The position numbers and the translations under genes are program-made. Shown in pieces: positions 1 to 5,500 of a DNA stretch of 5,553 nt. Origin of the DNA: Porticoccaceae bacterium. Its GTDB lineage: Bacteria; Pseudomonadota; Gammaproteobacteria; Pseudomonadales; Porticoccaceae. The DNA lies in the NCBI GenBank assembly GCA_023255165.1, contig JALRJD010000341.1, positions 1 through 5,553 of the forward strand. Direction: 5' to 3'. Every line of letters begins with the position of its first letter. Position 1 is the first letter of the stretch. Below the pieces are notes generated by a model. It was not told where the DNA came from and made no database searches. It saw only the letters and a program-made list of their open reading frames with translations.

Positions 1-430
1 ATTTATTGCCTCCGGCGCCTTCCATCTGGCCAAGCCATCGGATCTGATTCCCGAGCTTCAGGGCCGGCTGCCAATTCGCGTTGAGCTGAACTCGTTAAAA
101 ATCAATGACTTCGAGCGTATTCTTACGGAACCCAAAGCCTCACTTACCAAGCAATACCGCGAGCTAATGGCTACTGAGGGAGTGGAGATCACCTTTACCG
201 AAGATGGTGTGCGACGCATTGCCGAGATCGCTTTTGATGTTAACGAAGGCACTGAAAATATTGGTGCGCGCCGTCTGCACACGATTATGGAGCGACTGCT
301 GGAAGAGATCTCTTACGATGCCGCCGACCTCGGCGCCAAAAGCGAGAAAATCTCGATAGACCAGGCGTTTGTCGACAAACAGCTCGGCGAACTGGCTGCC
401 AATGAAGATCTGACTCGGTTTATTCTCTGA
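1..430 (+). CDS. hslU: HslU, ATPase subunit of the HslUV protease (3' part only)
   Basis: This is the C-terminal 142 residues of the AAA+ unfoldase that feeds unfolded substrates to the HslV peptidase in the cytoplasm. The gene enters from the left edge, in frame from base 2, and the family is about 440 residues long, so roughly two thirds (including the Walker A and B motifs and the I domain) lies outside. Visible landmarks are FIASGAFH near the start (sensor-1 region), LQGRLPIRVEL (holding the arginine that reaches the neighbouring subunit's ATP), ENIGARRLHT (the sensor-2 arginine) and the extreme C-terminus EDLTRFIL. In the family this tail inserts into HslV and activates it. The match to E. 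coli HslU is close throughout and the stop TGA is intact. hslV is expected immediately upstream but is not in the window. The next gene begins one base after the stop, suggesting co-transcription. Confidence 0.98.
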   Translation, partial: FIASGAFHLAKPSDLIPELQGRLPIRVELNSLKINDFERILTEPKASLTKQYRELMATEGVEITFTEDGVRRIAEIAFDVNEGTENIGARRLHTIMERLLEEISYDAADLGAKSEKISIDQAFVDKQLGELAANEDLTRFIL

Positions 431-431
431 T

Positions 432-827
432 ATGACTAATCAACAACCCAATATTGTTCCCAGCCGGATTGCCGTTAACGAGGCCAAGGACTGCCTCAGC
501 ATTGACTATCAGGGCGATGTGCGCCATCAGTTGCCGGCGGAATATCTGCGCGTGCTGTCGCCCAGTGCGGAAGTGCGCGGTCACGGCCCGGGGCAGGAAG
601 TGCTGCAGTTTGGCAAGCGTCAGGTGGGTATTAGCAAGATCGCCAAATCCGGTAACTACGCCATCCAAATTACGTTTAGCGATGGCCATGACTCGGGAAT
701 TTTTACCTGGGATTACCTCTACGATCTCGGCGCCAACTACGACAGCCACTGGGCCAGCTATCTCGAAACCTTGCGTCAGGCTGGCCAGAGCCGCGATCCG
801 GATACGCAGGTTGTTAAACTGGTATAG
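432..827 (+). CDS. DUF971 / GBBH-like N-terminal domain protein, function unknown
   Basis: A 131-residue soluble protein made of a single DUF971 domain, the fold also found at the N-terminus of gamma-butyrobetaine hydroxylase and fused to the Mrp/HCF101 Fe-S carrier ATPases in plants. Conserved blocks are LPAEYLRVLSPSAEVRGHG (about residues 34-52) and, further on, GNYAIQI, DGHDSGIF and WDYLYDLG (about 74-100). The only cysteine is Cys21, so the cysteine-rich zinc site of eukaryotic gamma-butyrobetaine hydroxylase is missing; I infer this copy is not a hydroxylase on its own. There is no signal peptide or membrane segment. The ATG lies one base after the hslU stop with no clear Shine-Dalgarno sequence, so translation is probably coupled to hslU. 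Its position after hslU is the same as in Pseudomonas. The family assignment is firm; the biochemical role is not known to me. Confidence 0.93.
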   Translation: MTNQQPNIVPSRIAVNEAKDCLSIDYQGDVRHQLPAEYLRVLSPSAEVRGHGPGQEVLQFGKRQVGISKIAKSGNYAIQITFSDGHDSGIFTWDYLYDLGANYDSHWASYLETLRQAGQSRDPDTQVVKLV

Positions 828-830
828 GGC

Positions 831-872
831 AAGCTTGTAAAACAAAGCTTGTAAAACAAAGCCCGTAGACGA
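831..872. repeat. 14-nt tandem duplication plus a degenerate third unit
   Basis: Two perfect adjacent copies of AAGCTTGTAAAACA occupy 831-844 and 845-858. A third, diverged unit (AAGCCCGTAGACGA, 9 of 14 identical) follows at 859-872. The array starts three bases after the DUF971 stop codon. It looks like slippage duplication in untranslated spacer; no function is evident. Confidence 0.8.
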
Positions 873-909
873 AAGCGGGTCCAGATCTCGCCGAAACGAT
901 GGCAGGCTT

Positions 910-922
910 TAAACCCGGTTTA
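910..922. other. Short palindrome, possible operator half-sites
   Basis: TAAACC and GGTTTA flank a single C, giving a 13-nt near-perfect palindrome in the spacer about 110 bp upstream of ubiE. It is not followed by a T-run, so it is not an intrinsic terminator. It could be a regulator binding site, but a 6-bp symmetry can occur by chance and I do not recognise the motif. Confidence 0.25.
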
Positions 923-993
923 GGAATACTTTTGAAGAAAATGGAATTGGCCTCAACAGGCTGATATGCATACCTAAATGCCCTAACTCCCGC

Positions 994-999
994 TACAAT
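994..999 (+). promoter_or_regulatory. Candidate -10 box for the ubiEJB operon
   Basis: TACAAT matches five of six bases of the sigma-70 -10 consensus and would start a transcript roughly 25 bp before the ubiE ATG. No convincing -35 hexamer sits 16-18 bp upstream, so this rests on one box plus the fact that the 203-bp gap before ubiE is the natural place for a promoter. No strong terminator for the hslU-DUF971 transcript is visible, so read-through is also possible. Confidence 0.25.
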
Positions 1000-1030
1000 A
1001 GGCGCCCCTTATTCAACAGTAGCTGCAACG

Positions 1031-1777
1031 ATGTCTGACAAAACCACCCATTTCGGTTTCCAAACCGTCAACAGCGAAGAAAAAGCCGGCAAAGTTGCCG
1101 AGGTATTTCACTCTGTCGCCTCCAGCTATGACCTGATGAACGATCTGATGTCGGCAGGCATTCACCGACTGTGGAAGCGCGTTACCATTGAGATGTCGGG
1201 GGTGCGCCGCGGCCACAAAGTGCTCGATATCGCCGGCGGAACCGGTGATCTGGCAGCCAAGTTTTCGCGCATTGTCGGCAACGAGGGTCTGGTGGTGCTG
1301 GCCGATATCAATGACTCCATGCTAAAAGTCGGCCGTGACCGTCTGCTCGATCGCGGCGTGGTCAACAATATTCAGTTTGCTCAGGCCAATGCTCAATATC
1401 TGCCCTTCCCCGACAATACCTTTGATGTGATTACCATCGCCTTTGGTCTGCGCAATGTCACCGATAAGGAGATGGCTCTGCGCTCGATGTATCGTGTGCT
1501 TAAGCCGGGCGGCAAGCTGCTGGTGCTGGAGTTTTCCAAACCGCCGAGCACATTGCTGTCGAAAATCTACGATCGCTATTCATTTAGTGTGCTGCCGAAG
1601 CTGGGCAAGTTATTTGCCAGCGACAGCGACAGCTACCAATACCTGGCCGAATCAATTCGCATGCACCCGGATCAGGAAACCCTGATGGGAATGGTTGAAA
1701 GCGCCGGCTTTAGCAACTGTGACTACCACAATATGACCGGTGGCATTGTCGCCCTGCACCGCGGAGTTAAGGCCTAG
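1031..1777 (+). CDS. ubiE: UbiE, SAM-dependent C-methyltransferase of ubiquinone/menaquinone synthesis
   Basis: A 248-residue class I methyltransferase that adds the C-2 methyl group to the benzoquinol ring in ubiquinone synthesis. In organisms that make menaquinone it also methylates demethylmenaquinone. Motif I for SAM binding is VLDIAGGTGD (64-73), followed by the acidic strand end ADIN (91-94). Family signatures are YDLMNDLMSAGIHRLWK (33-49), FGLRNVTD (138-145) and RVLKPGG with LEFSKP (155-171). The length and both ends match E. coli UbiE (251 aa), which supports this ATG even though no clear Shine-Dalgarno sequence precedes it. It is the first gene of the ubiEJB cluster, and its TAG stop overlaps the next gene's start by one base. 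No frameshift or missing catalytic block is seen. Whether menaquinone is also made cannot be judged from here. Confidence 0.98.
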   Translation: MSDKTTHFGFQTVNSEEKAGKVAEVFHSVASSYDLMNDLMSAGIHRLWKRVTIEMSGVRRGHKVLDIAGGTGDLAAKFSRIVGNEGLVVLADINDSMLKVGRDRLLDRGVVNNIQFAQANAQYLPFPDNTFDVITIAFGLRNVTDKEMALRSMYRVLKPGGKLLVLEFSKPPSTLLSKIYDRYSFSVLPKLGKLFASDSDSYQYLAESIRMHPDQETLMGMVESAGFSNCDYHNMTGGIVALHRGVKA

Positions 1778-2439
1778 TGATCTTTACCGCGCTTCAGTCC
1801 GGTGCCTTTGAGGCGGCGGAAAAACTGATTAATCGCGCCCTGCAGTACGACCCGGCAACCCTGCGCAAAATAGCCCAGCTGGAAGGCAAACTGTTGCTGA
1901 TCGAGAGCAACTTGCCGCCCTTGCGCCTGGCATTGGAAACCACCCGTCACGGCATCATGTTACACAGCAATTGGCGCGACGAGGCCGACACCACAGTCTC
2001 TGGTTCACTGGTTTCAATCCTCGCCATGGCGGTGAGTAAAGAGCCGCAAATCTCCTTTGCCGGAACCGGCATCAGCGTCACTGGAGATCTTGAATTCCTT
2101 AGACAAATCAATGTCTTAATGGGCGAACTTGATGTGGATTGGGAAGCTGCGCTAGCAACCCTGGTCGGCGATATTCCAGCCCATTTAATGGCCGAATCAC
2201 TGCGTAAATCTGCGACTCTGGCTGCGGATGTTGGCCAGCGCGCCAAGTCCGCCGCCGCCGAAATTGCCCAGGAAGAGCTGCGCCTGAACCCTACTGCCAA
2301 TGAGTTTGCCGACTTCTCACAACAGGTTCGCGAGCTCTCCAGCGGTGTTGAACGCAGTGCTGCAAGAGTCAATAAACTGCGCCATCAACTCAGCGAATTA
2401 GTCGCCCGACAAAACCCTCACGCGGAGCCCAAGCTTTGA
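1777..2439 (+). CDS. ubiJ: UbiJ, SCP2-domain accessory factor of ubiquinone synthesis
   Basis: A 220-residue protein of the UbiJ (YigP) family, needed for efficient aerobic ubiquinone synthesis. In E. coli it works with UbiK and binds polyisoprenoid intermediates in a soluble multi-enzyme Ubi complex. An SCP2-like lipid-binding domain spans about residues 15-115, with the recognisable stretch ISVTGDLEFLRQI (99-111). A helical C-terminal part, probably coiled coil at about 176-211, ends in a charged tail. Overall identity to E. coli UbiJ (201 aa) looks low, as is usual for this family, so the name depends on domain layout and the ubiE-ubiJ-ubiB position. The start is GTG, sharing its first G with the ubiE TAG. 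GGAG at 1763-1766 and AAGG at 1769-1772 are possible ribosome sites, and the N-terminus aligns with E. coli. Translational coupling to ubiE is likely. Confidence 0.92.
   Translation: MIFTALQSGAFEAAEKLINRALQYDPATLRKIAQLEGKLLLIESNLPPLRLALETTRHGIMLHSNWRDEADTTVSGSLVSILAMAVSKEPQISFAGTGISVTGDLEFLRQINVLMGELDVDWEAALATLVGDIPAHLMAESLRKSATLAADVGQRAKSAAAEIAQEELRLNPTANEFADFSQQVRELSSGVERSAARVNKLRHQLSELVARQNPHAEPKL
2424..2427 (+). promoter_or_regulatory. Ribosome binding site deciding the TTG start of ubiB
   Basis: GGAG lies 8 bases before the TTG at 2436, an ideal distance, and inside the end of ubiJ. It supports the rare TTG start: no ATG or GTG nearby would preserve the conserved N-terminus shared with E. 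coli UbiB. Confidence 0.65.
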
Positions 2440-4055
2440 CTCGCCTGCGCCGTGTGCTGAAAATTATTCGGGTTGTCTATCGCTATCGCCTCGACCAGTT
2501 GATCGACAAAAGCAAAGCGCCAACCGCCGTGCGCCTGCTGCTCTCCCCCGCGGTGCTCTGGGGTCGCCCCAGCGCCAGTCGCGGTGAACGCCTGCGCCGG
2601 GCACTGGAGAAACTGGGCCCGATCTTTGTGAAATTTGGTCAACTGCTGTCGACACGTCCGGATCTGGTGCCGGCGGATATCTGTGCCGAGCTGGCGCAAC
2701 TGCAGGATAATGTGGCGCCCTTTAAGTCGGCGCGCTTTCGGCAAATTGTCGAGCAGGCGCTGAATGGCAGTGTCGATGATATTTTCCAAAGCTTTGAGGC
2801 CGAACCACTGGCCTCCGCTTCGGTGGCACAGGTGCATGCGGCGGTGCTGAAAGATGGCAGCGATGTGGTGGTTAAAGCCGTGCGCCCCAATATCGAAAAG
2901 GTGATCGGCAACGATATTGCGTTGATGTATATGCTGGCCAGACTGCTGGCCAAATACAGCCAGGATGGCCGCCGTCTGCGCCCGGTCGAAGTGGTTGCCG
3001 ACTACGAACAGGTGATCTACAACGAGCTCAATCTGCAGGCCGAGGGCGCCAATGCCTCGCTGTTGCGACACAATTTTGAAGGTTCGCCGCTACTCTATAT
3101 CCCGCGTATCAACTGGGACTACTCGAATGAGAAAGTTCTGGTTATGGAGCGTATTTACGGCACGCCGGTCACCAATATCGCTGATCTTGAGGCTGCCGGG
3201 GTTAACTTTAAAGTGCTCGCCGAGCGCGGCGTGGAGATCTTTTTTACTCAGGTGTTTGAGCATAATTTCTTCCATGCGGATATGCACCCAGGCAATATTT
3301 TTGTCGACAGCAGCAACCCGCAAAAGCCGTCCTACATTGGCATCGACTGCGCGATTATGGGCTCGCTGAGCAAGGATGATCAGTATTATATGGCGCGCAA
3401 TCTGATCGCCATTTTCAAGCGCGACTACCGTCAGGTGGCCGAGCTGCATATTCGCTCCGGATGGGTGCCTGAAAATACACCCGTTAATGAGTTTACCGGC
3501 GCGATCCGCACGGTTTGCGAACCGATCTTTCAGCGCCCGCTCAATGAAATCTCCCTTGGCCATATGTTGATCAGCCTGTTCACCACGGCGCGACGCTTTA
3601 ATATGGAAGTGCAGCCATCGCTGGTGCTGCTGCAAAAGACCCTGCTCAATATCGAAGGGCTGGGGCGGCAGCTCTATCCGCAGCTCGACCTCTGGACCAC
3701 GGCGCAGCCATTTCTGGATAAGTGGCTAAAAGAGCGCTACTCGCCAAAAAGTGTGTTCAAACAATTTAAACGCCTGGTGCCAGATTGGCTGGAGCAACTG
3801 CCCGAAATTCCGCCGCTGATTTACAGCGCGCTTAAAAATGCACAAAATCCCCCCGCCGCTGCGGTAACGCCAGTTGCGCCAGAACAGAACAACCACTCTG
3901 GCAAACGATTACGCTGGCTCGGCGCCGCCGCGGTAGGATCAGGCGTTGGGCTGGCTTATGCCAGTTGGGCGCAGCCACTGATCACATTGGCCCAAATGCC
4001 AACCACCAGTCTGGTGCTGATTGGCGCGGGTTTGTTGATGCTGTTGCTGCGCTGA
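2436..4055 (+). CDS. ubiB: UbiB, membrane-anchored atypical kinase/ATPase of ubiquinone synthesis
   Basis: A 539-residue member of the UbiB/COQ8/ADCK family of protein-kinase-like ATPases that support coenzyme Q synthesis at the inner membrane. Visible features in order: the inhibitory KxGQ motif KFGQ (66-69) followed by STRPDL; the alanine/serine-rich nucleotide loop PLASASVAQVH (124-134) in place of a glycine-rich loop; the ATP-site lysine in VVVKAVRP (Lys147); NELNLQAEGAN (196-206); the catalytic-loop equivalent HADMHPGN (280-287); and the metal-binding aspartate in GIDCA (Asp304). Two hydrophobic helices at the C-terminus (about 494-516 and 524-539), after a Pro/Ala-rich linker, give the membrane anchor. 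Length matches E. coli (546 aa). The TTG start overlaps the ubiJ stop by 4 nt (TTGA) and has a good ribosome site. All key motifs are intact. The direct substrate of this family is still debated. Confidence 0.98.
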   Translation: MTRLRRVLKIIRVVYRYRLDQLIDKSKAPTAVRLLLSPAVLWGRPSASRGERLRRALEKLGPIFVKFGQLLSTRPDLVPADICAELAQLQDNVAPFKSARFRQIVEQALNGSVDDIFQSFEAEPLASASVAQVHAAVLKDGSDVVVKAVRPNIEKVIGNDIALMYMLARLLAKYSQDGRRLRPVEVVADYEQVIYNELNLQAEGANASLLRHNFEGSPLLYIPRINWDYSNEKVLVMERIYGTPVTNIADLEAAGVNFKVLAERGVEIFFTQVFEHNFFHADMHPGNIFVDSSNPQKPSYIGIDCAIMGSLSKDDQYYMARNLIAIFKRDYRQVAELHIRSGWVPENTPVNEFTGAIRTVCEPIFQRPLNEISLGHMLISLFTTARRFNMEVQPSLVLLQKTLLNIEGLGRQLYPQLDLWTTAQPFLDKWLKERYSPKSVFKQFKRLVPDWLEQLPEIPPLIYSALKNAQNPPAAAVTPVAPEQNNHSGKRLRWLGAAAVGSGVGLAYASWAQPLITLAQMPTTSLVLIGAGLLMLLLR

Positions 4056-4093
4056 GGTGTATGCATGGGTGCTAGTGTTTTATCGTGCAACAA

Positions 4094-4112
4094 CTGCCAT
4101 AATTCCTGGCAG
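4094..4112. promoter_or_regulatory. Candidate extended -10 promoter inside an inverted repeat, upstream of hisI
   Basis: In the 78-bp gap between ubiB and hisI, CTGCCA (4094-4099) and TGGCAG (4107-4112) form a 6-bp inverted repeat around a 7-nt centre. The left half and centre also contain TGC followed by CATAAT (4095-4103), which fits an extended -10 element with five of six -10 matches. A transcript would begin about 20-25 bases before the hisI ATG. There is no good -35, which extended -10 promoters can do without. The overlap with a symmetric sequence could allow repression, but that is inference. Confidence 0.35.
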
Positions 4113-4133
4113 CAATAATATGGCCTTTACAGC

Positions 4134-4514
4134 ATGAGTTATCTCGACGACATAGCCTGGAATAGTGATGGGCTGGTTCCGGCAATTGCCCAGGATGCGG
4201 TGACCGGTCGCATATTGATGATGGCCTGGATGAATCCGGAGGCGCTGCAACTGAGTGTCGAGGAGAAGCGTGCGGTCTACTGGTCGCGCTCGCGGCAGAA
4301 ACTGTGGCGCAAAGGCGAGGAATCCGGGCATGTTCAGCTGATTAAAGAGTTGCGCCTGGACTGCGATAACGATGTTATCGTGCTACAAATTGAGCAGCTC
4401 GGCGGCATTGCCTGCCACACTGGCCGTGAATCCTGCTTCTACCGTGTGCTTGAAGACGAGCAGTGGCGGTCGGTCGATCCGGTGATTAAAGACCCAAAGG
4501 ATATTTATCGATGA
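4134..4514 (+). CDS. hisI: HisI, phosphoribosyl-AMP cyclohydrolase
   Basis: A 126-residue cytoplasmic enzyme of histidine biosynthesis that opens the adenine ring of phosphoribosyl-AMP (third step). Family hallmarks are WRKGEESGHVQ (58-68), the metal-binding aspartate cluster DCDND (76-80: Asp76, Asp78, Asp80) and the zinc-ligand cysteines Cys77, Cys94 (in GGIACHTGRES) and Cys101. The sequence is very close to Pseudomonas HisI along its whole length, which supports the ATG although the Shine-Dalgarno sequence is poor. It is a stand-alone protein; in E. coli the cyclohydrolase is fused to HisE. Here hisE overlaps by ATGA and supplies the preceding step, so the pair likely acts together. The placement after ubiB and before tatA, away from the main his operon, is as in Pseudomonas. 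Confidence 0.98.
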   Translation: MSYLDDIAWNSDGLVPAIAQDAVTGRILMMAWMNPEALQLSVEEKRAVYWSRSRQKLWRKGEESGHVQLIKELRLDCDNDVIVLQIEQLGGIACHTGRESCFYRVLEDEQWRSVDPVIKDPKDIYR

Positions 4515-4861
4515 GTGATAATCGATCCAGCACTGATGTGCTGGCACAGCTCTGCGCGGTGCTGGAAGCGCGCAAACAGGCTTCTGCCGACGATTCCTAT
4601 GTCGCCAGTCTGCACGACAGGGGGCTGAACAAGATTCTCGAGAAGGTTGGCGAGGAGAGTATTGAAACGATTCTCGCTGCACGGGATGCGCAAGTGAGCG
4701 GGGACAATACTAAACTGATCTATGAAACTGCGGATCTGTGGTTTCACAGTCTGGTGATGCTTTCCCATTTGGGTGCGGATGGCCAGGCTGTAATTGACGA
4801 ACTTGAGCGCCGCTTTGACCTTTCGGGGCTTGATGAAAAGGCCGCACGCGGCTCTCACTAA
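4511..4861 (+). CDS. hisE: HisE, phosphoribosyl-ATP pyrophosphatase
   Basis: A 116-residue all-helical enzyme of the MazG-like NTP pyrophosphohydrolase group. It removes pyrophosphate from phosphoribosyl-ATP (second step of histidine synthesis), giving the substrate of HisI. The metal-binding signature is visible as KILEKVGEESIETILAA (41-57, with Glu48, Glu49, Glu52) and YETADLWFHSLVML (71-84, with Glu72 and Asp75), matching the ExxE...ExxD arrangement. Length is typical for the stand-alone form. The ATG overlaps the hisI stop (ATGA), and AAAGGA at 4496-4501 lies 9 bases before it, a good ribosome site, so the start is well supported and translation is probably coupled to hisI. The C-terminal tail (about residues 104-116) is charged and variable in this family. 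Confidence 0.97.
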   Translation: MSDNRSSTDVLAQLCAVLEARKQASADDSYVASLHDRGLNKILEKVGEESIETILAARDAQVSGDNTKLIYETADLWFHSLVMLSHLGADGQAVIDELERRFDLSGLDEKAARGSH

Positions 4862-4882
4862 TTTTATACAGGGGTTTGAACG

Positions 4883-5080
4883 ATGGGTTTTGGATGGCAG
4901 GAACTGCTGATTATTCTGGTTATTGTGGCGCTGATTTTTGGCACCAAGAAGTTGCGTGGTATTGGTTCTGATCTGGGTGGCGCGGTGAAGGGTTTTAAGG
5001 ATTCGATGGCGACGGAAGATGATGCTGCGGACAAGAAGTCGGATGAGGTGAGCGAAGAGAAGCAGAGCGATAAGGTCTAG
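4883..5080 (+). CDS. tatA: TatA, twin-arginine translocase pore subunit
   Basis: A 65-residue inner-membrane protein that oligomerises to let folded, twin-arginine-tagged proteins cross the membrane. Its layout is classical: a short N-terminus, one transmembrane helix (about residues 4-19, ELLIILVIVALIF), the conserved hinge FGTKKLRGIG (19-28), an amphipathic helix containing DLGGAVKGFKD (30-40), then a highly charged, flexible tail rich in Asp, Glu and Lys. The N-terminal WQELL and FGTKKL fit TatA better than TatB, which usually has a proline in the hinge (FGP-type). AGGGG at 4870-4874 sits 8 bases before the ATG. It follows hisE by 21 bp and is likely co-transcribed. Unusually, tatB and tatC do not follow within the remaining 473 bp; repeat-rich spacer does. 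The gene itself looks intact. Confidence 0.96.
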   Translation: MGFGWQELLIILVIVALIFGTKKLRGIGSDLGGAVKGFKDSMATEDDAADKKSDEVSEEKQSDKV

Positions 5081-5121
5081 ACTACCCTTTCGTTCCGCGG
5101 TGACGCTCTGAGTGCTTTTTT

Positions 5122-5208
5122 CGTCTTTCCGAGGAAACGCTCGACTAATTCGTTATTCCGAGGGAACGTAGCTCTAATTCGTCATTCCGAAGGAATCCAT
5201 TAAATTGG
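5122..5208. repeat. Three diverged 29-nt tandem units with ATTCC..GGAAT-type cores
   Basis: Units at 5122-5150, 5151-5179 and 5180-5208 keep an exact 29-nt period. Units 1 and 2 share 21 of 29 bases, including the ending CTAATT. Units 2 and 3 share 16, mostly in the first half (CGT.ATTCCGA.GGAA). Each unit carries a small palindrome: TTTCC-GA-GGAAA (5126-5137), TTCC-GAG-GGAA (5156-5166) and ATTCC-GAA-GGAAT (5184-5196). The spacing and palindromic core recall bacterial dispersed intergenic repeats with ATTCC...GGAAT ends. There are only three units and they are too diverged for a CRISPR array. Confidence 0.65.
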
Positions 5209-5215
5209 TAGGCCC

Positions 5216-5253
5216 GAGGCATCTGAGCCAGTCAATCACTGGCGTCTTGCCTC
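5216..5253. repeat. Two-part 12-bp inverted repeat (hairpin)
   Basis: GAGGCA (5216-5221) pairs with TGCCTC (5248-5253). Inside it GCCAGT (5227-5232) pairs with ACTGGC (5238-5243) around the loop CAATC. A 5/4-nt internal loop separates the two stems. No T-run follows, so it is not a standard terminator. It is the first element of the hairpin cluster. Confidence 0.6.
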
Positions 5254-5273
5254 TGCGACACGCTGCAAGTACG

Positions 5274-5379
5274 GTCGCTCCCGGCATCCATGCCTCCCGC
5301 GACACTTGGACATCCTGTCCATCGTCCTTGTAAGCTCTACGTCGGCATCCCTGCCGACGAAGGTCGCCGACGCAAGGAC
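5274..5379. repeat. Cluster of three hairpins with CATCC..TG tips
   Basis: Hairpin 1 (5274-5303): GTCGC/GCGAC outer stem, symmetric TCCC/TCCC internal loop and GGCA/TGCC tip stem with TCCA loop. Hairpin 2 (5308-5320): GGACA/TGTCC with TCC loop. Hairpin 3 (5340-5359): CGTCGGCA/TGCCGACG with TCCC loop. Hairpin 3 is enclosed by GTCCTTG (5324-5330) and CAAGGAC (5373-5379). A second GCCGACG at 5366-5372 can pair with the same left arm as hairpin 3. All three tips share the pattern CATCC..TG, with stems differing in sequence but not in symmetry. I recall similar blocks, including the neighbouring GCTGCAAGTACG (5263-5274), as dispersed repeats in marine gammaproteobacteria; this is memory, not a search result. 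Confidence 0.6.
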
Positions 5380-5500
5380 CCCAGTGCTTGACTCAAGATC
5401 GGAGTACTCCAAAGCTACTACGGACCCCCTGCTGGAATTTAGCACCGGTCTTGCAGCCAAAGCCTGGAAAGACCTTTCAAGATCAATCAGGCTCCGCTTA

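Noticed and set aside
420..845. 141-codon open frame on the - strand opposite the DUF971 gene
   Set aside because: It is antisense to a gene with clear family conservation and has no recognisable domain; a shadow of the real frame.
862..879. CCCG...CGGG stem as a terminator for hslU-DUF971
   Set aside because: Only four pairs around a long loop and no T-run follows.
2418..3071. 217-codon open frame on the - strand opposite ubiB
   Set aside because: Long but fully antisense to conserved UbiB motifs. Its His/Gln-rich composition is what the complement of this coding sequence would give.
3090..3635. 181-codon open frame on the - strand opposite ubiB
   Set aside because: Antisense shadow over the UbiB catalytic region, with no family signature.
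1031..5080. A hidden novel defence or mobile system within the coding block
   Set aside because: Every frame of substance is a well-known core gene with intact motifs. There is no integrase, transposase, toxin-antitoxin pair or compositional break before about 5081.
5102..5121. Possible intrinsic terminator after tatA
   Set aside because: There is a six-T run, but the preceding bases form at best a three-pair stem with a G-T wobble, too weak to call.
5122..5208. CRISPR array
   Set aside because: The 29-nt period is that of the repeat itself with no spacers, the units are strongly diverged, and no cas genes are present.
5236..5460. 74-codon open frame on the - strand in the tail
   Set aside because: It lies on the hairpin cluster and its translation (for example the RPYLQRVAEARRQ end) is just the complement of the repeats. 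No ribosome site or domain is seen.
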